DNA of 64,000 nucleotides, from assembly GCA_963837285.1 (NCBI GenBank), contig CAWIMS010000003.1:682001-746000 (forward strand), read 5' to 3'. Under the pieces are notes generated by a model, which worked only from the letters and a program-made list of their open reading frames with translations, was not told where the DNA came from and made no database searches. This document shows positions 63,042 to 64,000 of this stretch, piece after piece. Made by a program: the position numbers and the translations under genes. Position 1 is the first letter of the stretch. Each line of letters begins with the position of its first letter. This DNA comes from Planosporangium sp963837285. GTDB taxonomy: Bacteria > Actinomycetota > Actinomycetes > Mycobacteriales > Micromonosporaceae.

Positions 63042-63879
63042 TCAGCCGCCCGGGTTTTCCCTGCGGCGCTCGACCACGGCCTCGGCGATGGCGGCGGACT
63101 CGTCGTCGGTCAGCCGCTTCGAGCCCTCCGCGGTCGCGGTCATGACCACCGGGTAGACCTTGCGGGTCAGGTCCGGACCGCCGGTCGCGGTGTCGTCGTC
63201 GGCCGCGTCGTAGAGCGCCTCCATCGCCAGCCGGACACCGTCGTCGAGCGAGCCCCGGGCTGGTAGCGCTTCTTCAGCGACGACTTGGCGAACAGCGAGC
63301 CGGACCCGATCGCGTCGTAGCCCGTCTCCTCGTAGACGCCGCCGGCGATGTCGAAGCTGAAGATGCGCCCGGCGTGGCCGGGTCGTCGGCGTCCACGTCG
63401 AAGCCGGCGAACAGCGGCACCACGGCGAGGCCCTGCATCGCGGCGGCCAGGTTGTTGCGGATCATGGTCGCCAGCCGGTTGGCCTTGCCGTGCAACGAGA
63501 GCATCGCGCCCTCGATCTTCTCGTAGTGCTCCAGCTCCACCTGGAACAGCCGCATCAGCTCGATGCCCATGCCGGCGGTGCCGGCGATGCCGACCAGCGA
63601 ATAGGCGTCGGCGGCGAACACCTTCTCGATGTCGCGGCTGGCGATGAGGTTGCCCATGGTGGCCCGGCGGTCGCCGGCCATCACCACGCCTTCGGTGGTG
63701 GTGATCGCCACGATGGTGGTCGCGTGCGGCGTGAGGTCGACCGAGACGCCCGGCGGCAGCGGGCGGCGGCCGGGCAGCAGGTCGGGTGCGGCCTGGCTCA
63801 GGAACTCGGTGAACGACGAAGTCCCGGCCGTGGTGAACACAGCCGGTAGACGCCCGGATGGATCAAGACCCGCTGCCAC
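63042..63879 (-). CDS. prcB: Proteasome beta subunit PrcB (frameshifted)
   Basis: GTG 63879 (VAAGLDPSGRLPAVFTTAG). A propeptide is removed before the catalytic Thr in PHA/TTIVAITT. MAGDRRATMGNLIASRDIEK, VGIAGTAGMGIELMRLFQVE, EALYDAADDDTATGGPDL confirm PrcB. Frames shift near 63390 and 63255. Peptidase subunit of the 20S core; upstream of prcA in the usual order. Confidence 0.9.
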
Positions 63880-64000
63880 GTGGTTCCCTTCAGGTAGCTG
63901 ATCGCGTTGTGCAGGTTGTCGATGTTGTCCTTGAACTGGCCGAGGCCACCGTTGCAGTTGAAGCAGAGGATGCCACGTACGCTTACCGAGCACGTGATCG
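63798..64000 (-). CDS. Recombination endonuclease VII-like protein, 3' end
   Basis: The last 65 or so codons: D-H-V-L-G-K then V-R-G-I-L-C-F-N-C-N-G-G-L-G-Q-F-K-D-N (frame slip near 63975), followed by LHNAISYLKGTTWQRVLIHP. This is the His-Me/endonuclease VII signature seen beside prcBA in actinobacteria. Overlaps the prcB start by 82 bp. The gene continues beyond the right edge. Confidence 0.7.
   Translation of the reverse strand, partial: ITCSVSVRGILCFNCNGGLGQFKDNIDNLHNAISYLKGTTWQRVLIHPGVYRLCSPRPGLRRSPSS

Overview
The window is about 72% GC, densely coded, with GTG starts and many 4-nt ATGA/GTGA gene overlaps. It carries a complete Pup-proteasome module (pafA, pafB, pafC, prcA, prcB) and a lysine 2,3-/5,6-aminomutase pathway. 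Together these point to a high-GC actinobacterium. The LAL-type LuxR regulators with DUF7144/DUF6325/DUF6069 proteins suggest Micromonosporaceae or a close relative; that placement is inference.

Layout. 1-9.3 kb: lysine fermentation genes. kamA reads rightward; kdd, an amidohydrolase, kamD, kamE, kal and a MutL-type reactivase read leftward. A two-gene RloA/RloB-like ATPase/Toprim cassette is wedged between kamD and kamE. 9.3-15.4 kb: a small toxin-antitoxin pair, phosphatases, a DUF885 peptidase, an Lrp regulator and a MarR-GNAT fusion. 15.5-18.7 kb: a sugar ABC importer without an ATPase gene. 18.7-23.6 kb: acyl-CoA dehydrogenase, M24 peptidase, methyltransferase and a polytopic membrane protein, several broken by frameshifts. 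24.4-40.3 kb: an accessory regulatory block with two large LAL-LuxR regulators, a SpoIIE-type phosphatase, two DUF7144 membrane proteins, DUF6069, DUF6325, a nuclease, a DivIVA-like protein and an M20-like protein. A recurring TCACCCG/CGGGTGA operator-like sequence lies near many of these genes. 40.3-55 kb: helicase, HAD hydrolase, lipid kinase, tatC/tatA, pafC/pafB, an orphan TnpB, DUF3866, an MFS exporter and pafA. 55-60.8 kb: dTDP-rhamnose genes (rfbC/A and rfbB/D, divergent), two glycosyltransferases and DUF2304. 61-64 kb: a secreted IPT/TIG protein, then prcA, prcB and the 3' end of an endonuclease VII gene.

The most unusual content is a set of interspersed palindromes that mostly begin and end with GATC. 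A 65-bp family has three copies. Two are read in frame as N-terminal peptides of KamD and the MutL-like protein; the third supplies TAG stop codons to two convergent genes. A 75-bp nested palindrome has five copies, a 57-bp one has one copy, and a perfect 24-bp-arm hairpin lies before prcA. Nearly every convergent gene pair with a gap between the genes has such a palindrome.

Single-base frameshifts cluster near 6.4, 18.9-20.6, 41-42.2, 55.2-58.3 and 62.3-64 kb, and they hit conserved genes such as prcA/prcB and rfbA/B/D. I read most of them as sequence errors rather than gene decay. Those genes are listed as CDS with the breaks noted.
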